Assembly (NCBI GenBank): GCA_964023275.1
Contig: OZ029916.1
Coordinates: 31,464,587-31,528,586 of the forward strand
DNA from: Norana najaformis
Taxonomy: Eukaryota > Annelida > Clitellata > Crassiclitellata > Hormogastridae
DNA length: 64,000 nucleotides
Reading direction: 5' to 3'
In this document: piece by piece, positions 20,109 to 32,799 of the stretch
Layout: every line of letters begins with the position of its first letter
Numbering within the stretch: the first letter of the stretch is position 1
Made by a program: the position numbers and the translations under genes
Notes under the pieces: generated by a model
The model's database searches: none
What the model was told of the DNA's origin: nothing
The model's input: only the letters and a program-made list of their open reading frames with translations

Positions 20109-22330
20109 TGTGGCGGATCGGCCACAAGACAAGCCTGTTGGGTAAAAGGCGGGAGTAATTATGACACGCGTTAGGTAGCCATTAAATGCTGTGCTTATGT
20201 GCACGGTTCGGCCGCGTTACTTGTGTAGGATTTTTATAAATTAATTTTTATTAAATTTAAGCTGATAATAATAATAGTTTAATATTTAGGCCGAGCAAAG
20301 TTCTTAGTTTATTTTTAGTTATATAATGCACATAATTGTTTTAATTTATAGGTCTCTAGATGTTTGTTTTAATCGAGCACTTTTAGACACCTTTATTTAC
20401 GTTCTATCGTAAGCGCTAATATATAAGCAACCCGATGTCAATAGGAAACGAGGGTTGAATAAACCGTGTCGCATGGTGATTTGCTATAGACGTGAAGGAT
20501 GGATGCGTGCCTTCACATATACGAGTTACAGTGTTTTGATATCGTTCTGTGAGCGAATTCATAGCGTATACAAATATACGGACGAGGGTGACGTCCGGAG
20601 AAGCCCGTGTTCGATACAGTCCCGGTTACGATAAAATATACGGACGGCAGAGTCCGCGGAAAAGACTAATCTGTGCGCTCCCGGCGGGACGACCGAGATA
20701 ATCACTGTCTGGCTTCGGGCTGACGGCGCCGATCCGAGTGGAGCTAGGGCTCTACCGTAGATCGCGAAGCGGCCTGGGTCACGACGGTGAGCGGTTGGAC
20801 AGAACCCGGGGAAAGACCCCGTTCGAAAGAAATAAATACAGGTCTGTGTAAAACAAGTGGGAAAGTGCGGAAGCTACCCCTTTGACCGCGTAAGAGAAAA
20901 ATCGGATCGGTGCGCTCCCGGGAACGTCGCAGCCGTTGCGAACCAATCTGTCTGATTTCTGACTGGCTCCGCGTTGGTCCGCAAGGTTTGGGCCCGCCTT
21001 GTTGGAACGTCGCGAGACGGTCGAGTAGGTCACGATAGTTGGTGAACAGCCGCTGAGCGAGGCTCGGGGAAAATACGAGTAAACAGGTCTGTGTGAACCC
21101 GGGGTAGCATTTGCCGTACGACAGAAACCCGTGCCGTTTAGAAATTGGTCCGTGTGCTCCTGAGGAAGAACGCAACCGAAACAAACCAATCTGTCTGATT
21201 TCTGACTGGCTCCGCGTTGATCCGCAGGGTTTGGGCCCGCCTTGTTGGAGCGTCGCGAGACGGTCGAGTAAGTCACGATAGTTGGAACATAACAGGTTGT
21301 GCGAAACTCGGGTAAAGTTGCGGCCGCGGTTCTCCCGGTCGAAATTCAGAGAGCGGGATACGGGAAGACCCGCGGAAAACCAACGCAGACCAAGTATAGT
21401 CCCGGTACGTAAGAGACCGGAAAAACCAACGCAGACCAAGTATAGTCCCGGTACGTAAGAGACCGGGAAAACCAACGCAGACCAAGTAGAGTCCCGGTAC
21501 GTAAGAGACCGGAAACAACGCAGACCAAGAAAATACCCGGTACATCATAGTCCGGGTCGGTTCCCCGATAACACCGGAGTCGAAACGGGAAGATACCGAC
21601 TCCTCTATATGCTTGTCGCCACACACTGATCAGAGGACTGACTGAAGTACGGGGAAGGGCCCCCTCGTGCGTAGGTCGGTACGAAGGTTGGTGTGTTTTA
21701 CAGAAGGTTAGAGAGGGGACCTTCTCTTGAGTGTTCCATAGGGGTATCCTATCCCCTGAAGCACTGTTGGTTGATAACTGCCAACAGAGATCTGGTACAG
21801 AAACTTACTCCGGAAATCCTATACACGGAAATGGAGCGAGATAGTGGGAAGATGTGTCGCCCAATATCCTTGTGCATAGGGCGGAAAGACACAGAGGCTC
21901 GTTGTGAGACTTCCCTGTTCCCGGGACCGAGAAAACGACTGGTGCCTGAAAATATTGGCGGTAACGGGAGAGTTACAAGATGTAGAATGGTAGTTACAAG
22001 AAAGTCCTCACGGAGAAAGGGAACGACTATTGCCAGTAAAGGAACGAACCCTGTTCTGAGTAAAGGCCATCCTCAGGACGTTGCCCATCCGGCGACCGCG
22101 GAAGAGGCAAAGTCGGATCCCGAGACCGAGAGTTACAGTGTTGATTCCCTTAGGGAAGCGACCTATCCTAGGCCTTCCTTGGAGAGAACAGACAGTATGG
22201 GAAGAGATGATACGGGAAGACCATTGTACAGTGAGAGTGCAAGGGGCAGTGAGGCGGGTGGCTCTGAGCGTAGAACTGGGCTAGAGTTACCCCCACCCCG
22301 TGGACAGTTAGCCCGACCGAAAACGCCACA
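20109..22330 (+). repeat. 3' LTR (2222 bp)
   Basis: Same length, ends and internal repeats as the 5' LTR; offset 10279 bp. It carries a second copy of the gag N-terminus (from 21693), whose frame continues 28 codons into flanking DNA and stops at 22415. That ORF is a by-product of the LTR and not a separate gene. Confidence 0.97.
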
Positions 22331-22334
22331 CATT
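22331..22334. repeat. 4-bp target-site duplication CATT (right)
   Basis: Matches 9826-9829 at the other end of the element. Confidence 0.8.
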
Positions 22335-22646
22335 CAACTCACAAGTGGTGGTCAGTGCAAATGTCAAGCACAAAAATGGGATTTCACTGAAAACCATGCA
22401 CTGAAAATGCCTTAAAATGAATACATATATTTTTAAAAGTCCAACAAAGACTGCTGGCCAAAATTCGTTCTCAAGAGTTTCAAATGCCAAAAGGAGACTG
22501 TCGCAGTTTTAGTATCATTCATTTATCACACATTTAGACATGTAGATATCGAGATAGAATGGATCAATGTAATTCCAACTGAAACCAGCCGTATAATTTA
22601 AGGATCCTTTCAGTTGACCTATTGACCTCTGCATCAACTTCTGTAT

Positions 22647-25239
22647 CCCAGGGAGCATGCAAACGCTAATGTAACATTTAAATATGGTTTGCAGATAATG
22701 TTTGCATGAAACATTTAGAAAATGTTGTTTTCTCAGTTTCCAAAAGATAATAAAACATTCACATGCAAACATAAAAAAACGTTATGATAACGATAATGAA
22801 ACGTTGTTCTGGTATTATTTTAAAGAGTTAATGTAATGGTTGATGCAGTGTTTGCATGAAGTGTTCTTTGTCAACATTGTCTTACTAGCTGATTTTACTA
22901 GCCAAATAGTTTCAACACAAACGTTGCACAAATGTAGGAACAGCATTCCTGCAATGTTTGGCAGAACCGTTATTTATGTATTATTTAAATTTATAATAAA
23001 GTTTGTACCAACAGTTCTAGGATGGTTTGCGACAAAACGTTCTAGTATGGTATAACATCATTGTATATAAAAACAATTCCAAAATATTTCCGCCAATCAC
23101 TGCAGTAACCCTGTTTACGCATTACTGCATTTTTTTAAAACGAGTTGGCTACCTATACCTAAAAGTAAAATGACAAAGCAAAGTTGAATGAAGGCTTCCA
23201 ACTAATGTTTGATTTAAAACATTACATCCAAATGAATACAGACACGAAAAGAACGAGAACAAGTAAATGAACTTTCATTTCATATTTACTGATTATTTTT
23301 GGAAGGCGATTGTAAGAAGCCCCATGTTTTATTGCTGATATGAATTGTTGACTGCTATAAATGACAGCCAAGCACTCTGAGAATTTATTCTTCGTCAAAG
23401 CAAATAAGAGGAACTATCCTAGTAGTACTTTTCGCGTAGTCTGACGATTGAAACGTCGATGAAGTGTTTAATGACCCTGATTAAATTATTCCAAGAGAGC
23501 GCAAGACTGGAGGCGTTTTTCGTTTCGCATCCTAATTGAGACCTCGATCCAACTCGCAGGCGAACTTCATTCAGTCTTTTATTTGGCTTTCGATCTCCAC
23601 TTTATATGCTTTAGGCGAAAGTGGATTCGTGCAATCGGCCGCTGTGGCGAGAAAATAATTATGCAATTACTATTAAGAAAATTTCTTATGCACACAGTCG
23701 CAATGTATTATGAGTTGCGCCTACGTGCAAAAGAGATACTGGTTTAACTTAAAAGGATGTGTGTGCACTACACTAATTGAGAAGCACATTTCCAAAATTA
23801 ACTCAGTCCATTTTTGGCCGTTTTGGAGATGTCACCGCCTTGTTATTCCTTACATGCAAATCTATAATGTACATTATCAAACATTGTCAAACAGTCCCAA
23901 AACTTAATACCGGAAAGAAATGACATCACAGATTTTGTACATTTAAAAAATTCGTTTTTCTCAAAATCAGCCTAAACAGACTGAATACGTTTTGAAAATA
24001 TGCTCCTCAATTGCAAATAAAACAATTTATTGAAAAGTAAATTACAAAAACGTTAGAAATAAATTAAATACGGACTGTTATCAATTCACTTGGTCGTGCA
24101 ATCAACTTTTTGATGAATTTAATTTACAGCAATTGAAGAGTAATTAAAAGTGTCCATAGTGAAGCACATTTTACTAAATTAATCTCAGAAATCTAGTGCA
24201 GTGGAAGAGGGTATGAGAGATCAACTGTACAAATATTAAAGTTACACCTAAATTGGTATTATTAAACAGACATTTATAATACGCGCAATTAACAACAGCC
24301 GCAAAAGCACGTGCAACGACCCTTAAAAAGTTCTACCGAATAATATGGTTTATAGGTCAACAGCAGAAATGCACAGAAATCTAGGCAGACCTATTAAACA
24401 TATAAGTTTTAAGCATCTTTAAAAACATTTTATTGGAAGAGTGTTACAAGCAACATTACATTAGGCCCTATCGTTATCCTAACGCTCTTTTAATATTTGC
24501 ATATACCTGTGTCATCAACATAAAATACTCTTCCATACAATGTTTTATAAAGGTTTCAAGCAAATTTTAGATCAACAAGTCCGCAAACTGTATTCCAACA
24601 TAACATTATTTTTTTCTGCGCTTCCACAGTCATTACGCCATAAGGTCCTAATTGTGCCTTAATCTGAATATGTCATGACTGATAAAAGTTCTGACCAAAA
24701 AAGCTTCATAAACCGCTGTTTATCACGCTTCTGCAACATTTTAAAGACATTTGTTACTTGGTTGCTGAAGAAAATCGTCTTTGCACTAAAAAGCTTGCAT
24801 TTACGCAATACTATGTTCGCATGGCACAACTGCAGTCGACCTAGTGCAAACATTTATCTGTGTATTGCACCAAGTCAGTTTATATATGAGCGCCCTTATA
24901 ACGTTACGCAAACTTTTGTAGCCGAATCAATTGTTTACACACGTTTCCAAAACGTTTCTGAATTGGTGGTTAAATAAATCATCTTTGCGTTAACGGCGCT
25001 CGTATTTCGACATTCCTATATTCACAAAGTACAAAATGCGGTTGATCTATGTACAGATAAGTTATCTATAGCATTTACTAAAATTCTGTGCAAACTTTTA
25101 TTAATCCCAAAAAACTTCTGTAACCTAATTGGTTGCTTACGACGTTTCCACATTATTGAGATGTTCATAATATCATGAAAACGATTTATTTAACATTCCC
25201 AACACAAAATTCGTTTATAAAACGTCTGTGCTGCCTGGG
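22647..25239. mobile_element. Candidate fold-back/TIR DNA element, 2.6 kb
   Basis: The left end reads CCCAGGGAGCATGCAAACG. The right end, reverse-complemented, reads CCCAGGCAGCACAGACGTTT. Both are flanked by TAT. The subterminal regions at both ends are crowded with AACGTT, ACGTTT and AACATT strings. There is no transposase ORF, so it would be non-autonomous. A similar right-end string (ACGTTTGTGTGCTGC) occurs near 33788-33802. The terminal match is short and the boundaries are uncertain. Confidence 0.38.
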
Positions 25240-25280
25240 TATGGCTGATTGTTGCTAAATTGTATTAGCTTGATATATGT

Positions 25281-25330
25281 GTGTATGTATGTATGTATGT
25301 ATGTATGTATGTATGTATGTATATATGTAT
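25281..25330. repeat. (TATG)n microsatellite
   Basis: About 12 copies of GTAT in a row. Confidence 0.9.
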
Positions 25331-28300
25331 TTAAACATGAGTGTATATGGTGCTACACATGGTGTACATGATAGGACCGAGTAGGTTGAGAAGTTCCACG
25401 TTGTACGCCTTCTGTACATTTTGGCGGGAAAGCCAACCTTATAAAAGGTGTTGTGTTTAAGTTTGGCTCAGACTGGATTTGGTTTTGGTCCTGCATGACT
25501 GTTTTTCTTCCCAGTCTTTTTTGGCTAGTCGTTTTTAAGTCTCCCTAAATGGATGACTTATTTGGTTCTTCTCAGCCATTTTGCCATGTTGGTTCTCTTT
25601 TTAAAAGGCTGTTCGCTGGTTTTGTCACCACCCGAGGTCGACATCTTGTTTCTAGGTGAGTCATGTAAATACCTTGTAAACAGCTTAGAAAACAAAACAT
25701 TTTAACTAAAAGCTTTTATATTCTATTTATAGTCTAGACAACCTGTAAAAATGGCTATATGCGCCTTTTAAAAACCTCAAAACGGCGCTGGATGAATGGC
25801 TTTTGCACGGCATGCTCTGGCATTGGTCTCTTTGTCTCATTAAAGGTAGAATTGTCTCAAGTGTTGGTCTCGGTCTAAGTCTTTAGTCTTTGTACTAGTC
25901 AAGGTTTTCAAACACAGGCACAAATTCATATAAGACGACTAGACACAAGCCCAACGTCCCAGAAGATTAAGCTTGTCATGACTTGAGCGACCTCTAATAG
26001 TTTGGTCAGTTAACTCTATTAAAGTATGGTCTTTGGCTTATTGGCCAGCTTTTCTTATCCACTGAACCCATCTTTAGAGTAGGAAGGAAGGAAGTAGAAA
26101 ATGCAGGAAGTTTATCTGTCCCCCAGTGATTGAGACAAGTTTAGACCCATGTCTCAAACCTATTATGGTCCTGGTTCAGCAATAATTTCCTATAATTCCT
26201 GGTCTCTGAGGTTTGATCTTGATGTAGATGTGTGGTAAATACCGGTAAGTGACATCATACCTTACATTATACCGTTATTGCTGTAAAAATGATTTCCCAG
26301 CAACTTTTCAGAGATTCTTTAAAAGGCGCTATACAAATTTTCAGATCGATACATAAATGCACTATTCTGATTAATTGATTAATAATATGTTGACATTGAT
26401 TTGTTTATTGCTATAGTAGAGCTACCAACCAACTGATGCCTGAAACAAGAGAAGTCTGCTTCCAACGGAATAACAAACATCTATACCATGCCTTGGAGAG
26501 GTTCCTTAGCTCTCTGAGCACGACTGTGGTTGGCATTAATCATGACTGAACTCGACCCTACTTTGCTTCACGGCTTTTCTTATGGTGGCCAGAAATGAGT
26601 TTTGTCTTGACAAAAAACCGACTCTGGATAAATGTTTGATTGCAGGATACAGATTTCAATCTATGAAGCAACAAGTAAAGTGAATTTCTCCAGCAAAAGG
26701 AGCCTACAACAAACTGCTACTGGAATCCATCTGCAACTGGGGTTTGAATTCCAGTACATCACATTAAACTGATAATTCATTGTCCAGCCATGCAACCAGT
26801 ACATACATAAGCAAGTAAGTTAGTAAGTATAAGTACCTCACAAATCGTAATCTCGAGACTTCTTCAGCGCCCAAAAAAGTTGAATCTTGGGAACCAGCTT
26901 ATACACAGGCGCTCAGTTAAAACAACATCGGTAGCAAGTAAAATCAGGTTTGGTTCCAGGTCACGATCCAAGGGTCAGACAGGTAGGCAGTCAAACGGCC
27001 ACAGTGGGTGGTGCTCAGAATTGGAGTAGCAAGAGACAGAAAGGCGAGAGGAGGAATTGGGATAGGATTCGTTGAAGATGAATGTTTTCAGCTTTGAATG
27101 AAAGGCTTGAACAGAAATAGTGAGAGATGCAGAACCTGAGTTGGTAGGATGAATCAGACAGCTGAGGTAATTCTGGGGAAGTTTATTCCAGAGAGATGGA
27201 GTGATTTCCGAATTTGAAAGGTATCCCCTTCTAGTTCCAGTTTAGTTGGGCTCTTGCTTGCTACATGTGTAGCCATCGACTGCCACTGTAGAATATTGCC
27301 ATAAAGGAAGATTCATCACGTAACATAGCACGGGTTTAAGTAATTCAGAAGACTTTCATCTGTGTAGAAGTACCGTCGTTATAACATTGATGAGAAGTCT
27401 TTTGAGCAACTTAAAACCAACATTATATCACGTCATGCTACGTCATGCTACGTTATGTTGATTCTCCCCTTCTGGTCAGTATTCTAGCGCCAATCGATAG
27501 CTACTCGTGCAGCGGGCGAAAGCTCAACTAGATTATATCTGACAAATATGAAACGAAGAAGACAAGAAGCAATTCCATCGTTTGGTTCAGCATTCAATAA
27601 AAACAGTCCAAAAGATGGCCGTTCCCACGAGAAGCAGCCAATCGGCGGGAAAGCTCATCTGATACTGAAACTCCGCTGCCTAAAGGATCTTGCTCGTCCG
27701 TCCAGTTTGTTTTCCTGGGAGACTCCCATCTTCTTTATGATATTGTGCCGCTCTGTCGCCCTCTCCGTCACCCCTTCCCCACTTCCAGCTCTGTCTGATT
27801 CGTTTGCTAAATAATGCAGCCGAAGCCTTTGCAATCCCTGATAGGTGTTAAATTATGACGTGAAATTCATTTGGAGCCAACATCTTTGGTTGGTCTATTT
27901 ATCAGACTCAGGGGCTCAACTGCCCTGGTACCAAGTCTTTCTCTAGGCTATTTGGGCAGAAAATGCAATTTCTTCTCATTTAGAATTTTTATATTTCATA
28001 AATGAAGCTTATCAAATATTGCATAACGTGAGGTAATGTAGGGTAATGTAATGTACTTGTTGAGATTTTACGTAAAGCAACTTAAAATGATTCTATAGAG
28101 TTTTATTTGTGACCAAAAATTGTTTCAGAACATTTTAAAAACTTTCAATGGACGCTGTTGAATGTCCGGGTATGTTTACATTAAAGTGCGAGGTATAGGA
28201 TTATTATTACCATTTATTAGCAAAAATATACAAACTACAAATGTGCAGTAATAACAAATCAATACCTCAAAATGCTGATGACTCATAAGGAGCCCTATCA

Positions 28301-28890
28301 CGATATTATGCGAAGAAGAGATATGAAATTAAACAATTAATTTCTTTGAGCTGAAACACCGGTGATGACAATTCTAACTCGTGCTGTCTTGGCATAATCA
28401 GTCCTAGAAGCAGATCTATTAAATTGAGAAACTGTCGTCGCAACCATCAACAAAGCAACAGAAACCAAAAAAGCACATAATAACCTACTTGCATCCAAAA
28501 ACCAGTCCAAAGGCAAATTATATCGATTGTAAAGAAAAAGTGTATTGCACCCAAGTGGACTAGCTAGCTTTCCAGGTCTGTGATTCAAAGTGCGGTATTT
28601 GTTCCATCTGTCCGAGAAAATCAGAGTTAATCCCGGACACATGAGTGTCTGCTATCATTATTTGTTGTTACAGTTTGTCTAATTTTCACTACAGCCATTC
28701 AAAATCAGCATTGAGTTTCACTGTTTTAGCACTGCTAGACAAGAAACAGCTGTTAATGTGATGGAAGCCCATCACAAGGCCTGCACCCCGATAAATTCGG
28801 CTTACTTTTCTGTAATAGAAATGACTTGCAAAATGTCGTGGAAACGGCAGTGCAATACTGTAGAGAGAGGCACGCCACAGAAGACAACGA
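25331..28890. other. Intronic sequence without recognised genes
   Basis: No receptor exon was found here by translation on the minus strand. It contains one LINE/SINE-tail motif near 26320-26340 (TTTAAAAGGCGCTATACAAA). The 88-codon ORF at 27548-27814 and the 101-codon minus ORF at 28337-28642 have no recognisable domain. Confidence 0.4.
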
Positions 28891-29010
28891 TTATGATGAT
28901 GATGAGGAGGAGGACGAGGAGGACGAGGAGGAGGACGAGGAAGAGGAGGACGAGGAGGATGGCAATGATGAGGAGGATGACGACGACGACGATGATGATG
29001 ACGTTTCTGT
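28891..29010. repeat. GAT/GAG/GAC-rich imperfect trinucleotide tract
   Basis: An Asp/Glu-coding frame on plus and other low-complexity frames around it (28689-29119) result from this tract. It lies in the receptor intron. Confidence 0.85.
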
Positions 29011-29302
29011 GCTACCGACGGCTGTAGATGTTGATCATAGTGCATTAAGTGTATATAGTGCAAGCCATTTGTATGAGTTATTAATGTGGGTATTACTGCT
29101 ACATGAGCTTGTAATTTAAATTACAGTTGCTTTAGTTAAAGTTGAGTTACACTTCAGTTTAATCAGTTATTGTATTGAGACAGCAGGGTCTTGTTTGAAA
29201 TAGGTGGCTTCACTACAGTATTAATGCATTCACATTTGTAGCCTTAGATTTCTCCTTTTTAAACTTTTATCTGGTTATTAGATCTATATTTCCTCCTAAA
29301 TG

Positions 29303-29551
29303 CAGTGCATTTTTTAAGAACGCTCCGGAACGGCGTTCCGGCACCTTTTTTCGGCTAATAAAAAATAATGTAGTTTTTAATAAAAGAATTGTATTCCTAA
29401 GTTATTTTAATTATGCAATATAATGTAACTTATTTTACTTCAATTTCAGTGTTTACAACTTTACACTGCTTTCTGTGTTTATTGATGATAAAAATAATGA
29501 AATTTTAGCACAAAATTACATAATTGTTTAGCTTCTAGAAAAAAAGCGCTG
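29303..29551. mobile_element. hAT-type MITE, copy 1 (249 bp)
   Basis: The ends are CAGTGCATTTTTT and (right end reversed) CAGCGCTTTTTTT. A perfect 8-bp target duplication CCTAAATG lies at 29295-29302 and 29552-29559. The 8-bp duplication and CAG...CTG ends are hAT hallmarks. Inside is a 17-bp palindrome CCGGAACGCCGTTCCGG. A second copy lies at 50302-50541 in the opposite orientation. Confidence 0.9.
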
Positions 29552-30227
29552 CCTAAATGTGACTTTAAGTAAGCATTAGTTTAGTTAACATCATTTAATA
29601 CCATGAATCTACACAATTTTTGGATGTGGTAATGTGAGGGTAACAAAATTGTAAGCTTGGGACACTATTGGGCAGACGCTTGCTACTTTGTCGTCAGCTC
29701 CGTATCGCCAGCAGACATGTCGGGTATTCTCGAAAGAGCTACCTGGCAATCCTGTACGCATAGTAACTCCAGTAGAACAATGCTGAAGCATAACGATGTG
29801 ACCAATAAAGCCCTTTAAGCCCTTGTTGTACAGTGTTCCAGCCCTTCAGTTTTCAGGAGATGAGTCGGATGGTAACGGATGTAATCGCTAACTAATTAAT
29901 GCTTCCATTGACCGCGGTCTTGAGCTGAAAGGATCACTGTTCAGCTGAAGCACAAGAACCGTAACCGAAACTATATACCAGGTAACCTTCCATACAAGTT
30001 GCAAGCAGTGGCGGCTCCAGGATTGCTTGCGTGGGGGAGAGCAAGGGCATTTCCAGAGGACTCCATATTCTGGCAGTCCACCATGCACGGATCTGGTCTG
30101 AGGGGCGCCGACATATAACCACGAGGGGCGAATCGTCTCTACGCTTTCATCTAGAACCGCTACTGGTTTCAAGGTTCTAATAACAAACGTCAACCAAAGA
30201 ATAAAACAGAAGACTGGGGCTACTCAC

Positions 30228-30368
30228 AGGGTCTCTGGTAGTCCTGGGAATTGGTGTTTTTGTAGATGACCTCTGTCCCTTCGCCAGTCAGAATGTCCTT
30301 CCAGTCAATCGTGTTATCAAAACACAGCAGATTGTTGTTGAAGAAATACACATTTCCAGCCATTATCT
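30228..30368 (-). CDS. EGFR-family receptor, end of L1 domain (human exon 4 equivalent)
   Basis: Minus-strand exon of 141 bp. The acceptor AG is at 30369-30370 and the donor GTGAGT at 30222-30227. It starts by completing a Glu codon split G|AG with the exon at 32413-32799, and ends in a Cys codon split T|GT (both phase 1). The translation begins EIMAGNVYFFNNNLLCF and includes IDWKDIL. This matches the final turn of the ErbB L1 beta-helix (E-I-x-x-G-x-V-x-F-x-N-N-x-x-L-C ... I-x-W-x-D-I). L1 is part of the ligand-binding ectodomain. The next exon in the transcript lies 20.7 kb away at 9500, across the inserted retrotransposon. Confidence 0.94.
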
Positions 30369-30379
30369 CTGCAAAATTA

Positions 30380-32412
30380 ATAGATATAATATCAATGCTA
30401 AAACCGACGACGACGAGACGATGATGATGATGATGATGCCGATGATAATGATGTTAGCAGCTCATATATCTTTTGTTCCTGAGGGATTACACTTGCCTTG
30501 GGTAGTAATAGTAATAACAGTAATAATAATATTATTAACAACAACAAAAGCAACAACTGGTCATTAACTGGTCATTAACAACTGTTTTCAAATCCTGAAG
30601 GATCCCTTTTTATTTAGCTGTTTTAAGTCTTGAGGGATCTTTTCTATCTCAGAATAATCATAGTATTTAATAATAATCATCTAGGCACTTAAATGCCATC
30701 ATTTTCTGGAGCATATCTGAGAAGCCGGACATCAGCAAAGATTAGCCGCTGCAGTACAAGAGGTAAAGGTAACAGTTTTACATGTGTGATACAGACATTT
30801 GAATCATGATCTTTCAGCTGAAGTGCAGACATGACCACAGCAATCCTAAAATGCAAAACCTTTTTATCCTCACTCTCCTCCCACCTTGCGTTTGGAACCA
30901 TTTACCAATCCCAAAAGGATGCAGCGCTGACTGATCAGTTGGCTTATATTCCACAAACTGTCATTCATTCAAGCGCTAACTGGGCGGGATCTGCTCTGCT
31001 TAACTTCACCGTGTTTGCCATTATAGTATCCACCATTACCTGTTTACTTTTTTATTTCCATGTGAGTGACCTATTAAAAATAGATCGGGCAAAAGCCGAT
31101 TTAAACTTCATCTTGAACATTTATAATAAGCAACAGGCAACCCGTCCTTCTCCAACAAAGACAGCAGCAACACAATCACATAATGGGGTCGTCACACTGT
31201 CAAAGAAGTTCTTGCCACAAAATGGCTGCCCCCACGCTAATTACTAGGGGACATTATTAGGGGACGTTTTCCCCTCTTCCATAGGGCTCGACGCCTCGGT
31301 GGCCTGTGATATAACACCGTCATTTGGCAGCCTATTCTAGGCGTCCGAAAATAGCCGGCAACAACAAAAACACGTCGGTCGGCTTGGAGGAAAACCCAGA
31401 CTATCAATCGGAGCTAATAAAAGCGGCGAAAAACGCAACGAACCATCATCCATTGGCCATTTCGCTAACAAGAATACAGTCCGACAAGAATGTCCATAAT
31501 CAAGGATATCTCGAGCACGTGTCATTTCCGTGGGCGAACTAAATAATTATAGCTGTCTCTCAAGGTTGTTTATCGCACATCAGTAAAGTTTACGAAGAAA
31601 CATAGAAAGTCTTAATTCTGTTATCTATAGAAATCATCAAAACGGCAAGATTGTTATAGTAGGATCTAGAAGCCCATATTTAGGTCTTCAGATCTTGACT
31701 AAAAACTCATCTCTTCCTGGACTTATTTCATCTGTAGGCTGTTTCCGTGTCTCATTGGATTCCCTTCTTGGCTTTCGACTGGGCTCACACTGGAATTTGG
31801 CTTGCACAACAGTGTCGCTTAGTAGTGTCTATCGACTGATACTTTGAGAGTTAGAACAGTAGCGCTGTAGAAGTTCTCAGATTAGATCACGTTTTTATAA
31901 CGTACCGCAAGCAATCAATGTCCTCCTGGAAAGTGCTATACTGAATAACTAGTTTACCTGCTTTTATTTGAAGCCCATGTAGGATTGGCCTAAATGACAA
32001 CCAACTCTAGGCCTAAGCCTAATCAATGCTAATGCAAAAACTTGGAATCACTGGCCCACAGCTTCAACAGCATGCTATCAAACATTCAACTGTAATTACA
32101 AATTCTTCATTTCTTAACTATGAAAATTCCAAGTTTGGAATCCTACAGCTTCAAAAGCAGCGTTGTTATTATAATCATAAAAGTAATCACAGATTCTCCA
32201 TTAGCTATCTACGAAAAACCGCAGGTCAAGAGAAAAGAAAATACTAGTCTGATAAGCACAGCAACTGTGACCAAAAATGTCACGCATGGTTGCAAACACA
32301 CGCAGTTACTGGCGACAACGATAGTACCAGCTGTGGCTGTCAAATTGTCCTTTCAGGAGAGCACTCACTGTCGTCGCCTGTCGCCGCGATAACGCAGAAT
32401 TCGATTACTTAC
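30380..32412. other. Receptor intron between the two L1 exons
   Basis: No gene was recognised. It contains a GAT-rich patch near 30410-30455, an AAT/CAA-rich patch near 30500-30560, and short ORFs (30831-31247, 31324-31542) without recognisable domains. Confidence 0.4.
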
Positions 32413-32799
32413 CGTGTAGCGAAGTCAGTCGCAATTCCTTGAGTCCAACAGTTTCCGACTTTGGTTTGTGGTTGTTCGCAACGAAGAGACTGTAGCTGAG
32501 CTGCTGACTGCTCAATTTGCTGTCCTCTGTCATCACGAAGAGAGATCTGCCTCGAATGATTCGCAGGTTGGTCAGATGGATGTAGCTGAAGTGGTTTCCG
32601 ATCAGAAGCACGTAACCGGACACTTCCTGAATGTCCTCGAGGAAGGACATGTCATAGTCGTCGTCCTCGTCGAGGAATGCGATCACGAGATTCCCGTTGA
32701 CGCAGGTACAGTTGGTGTACTGCGTTCGGTACATCATGTAGCGATCTCGCGGCGATCCTCCGTGATCGTGCGACACCCCGGACGTCGATCCACGACAAA
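32413..32799 (-). CDS. EGFR-family receptor, L1 ligand-binding domain exon (human exons 2+3 equivalent)
   Basis: Minus-strand exon of 387 bp, the most 5' receptor exon seen. The acceptor AG is at 32800-32801 and the donor GTAAGT at 32407-32412. It opens by completing a Val codon split after the first base, then CRGS. It ends in phase 1 after LTSLH. Key strings are NCTCVNGNLVI, DMSFLEDIQEVSGYVLLIGN, LTNLRIIRGRSLF, YSLFVANN and GLKELRL. These are the leucine-rich strands of the receptor L domain, and the IQEV-GYVL string is typical of ErbB. NCT is a possible N-glycosylation site. The product is an extracellular growth-factor-binding domain of a membrane tyrosine kinase receptor. The signal-peptide exon was not found. 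The plus ORF at 32468-32803 is a shadow. Confidence 0.96.

Larger units (their letters stand above)
9830..22330 (+). mobile_element. Complete Ty3/gypsy-type LTR retrotransposon, 12.5 kb
   Basis: Two direct repeats of 2222 bp (9830-12051 and 20109-22330), each starting TGTGGCGG and ending CGCCACA, enclose a primer-binding site, a gag-protease ORF, an RT-RNase H-integrase ORF and a purine tract. The whole is flanked by a CATT duplication. Both ORFs are unbroken and the LTRs show no difference by eye, so the insertion is probably recent. The RT-RH-IN order places it in Ty3/gypsy (Metaviridae-like). No chromodomain or envelope gene was seen. It sits antisense to the receptor gene and makes up about 60% of one intron. 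Confidence 0.97.

Noticed and set aside
21693-22415. 240-codon ORF after pol
   Set aside because: It is the 3' LTR copy of the gag N-terminus plus 28 codons of flanking DNA, not an extra gene.
28689-29119. Acidic and basic low-complexity ORFs
   Set aside because: All three come from a GAT/GAG/GAC tract in the receptor intron.
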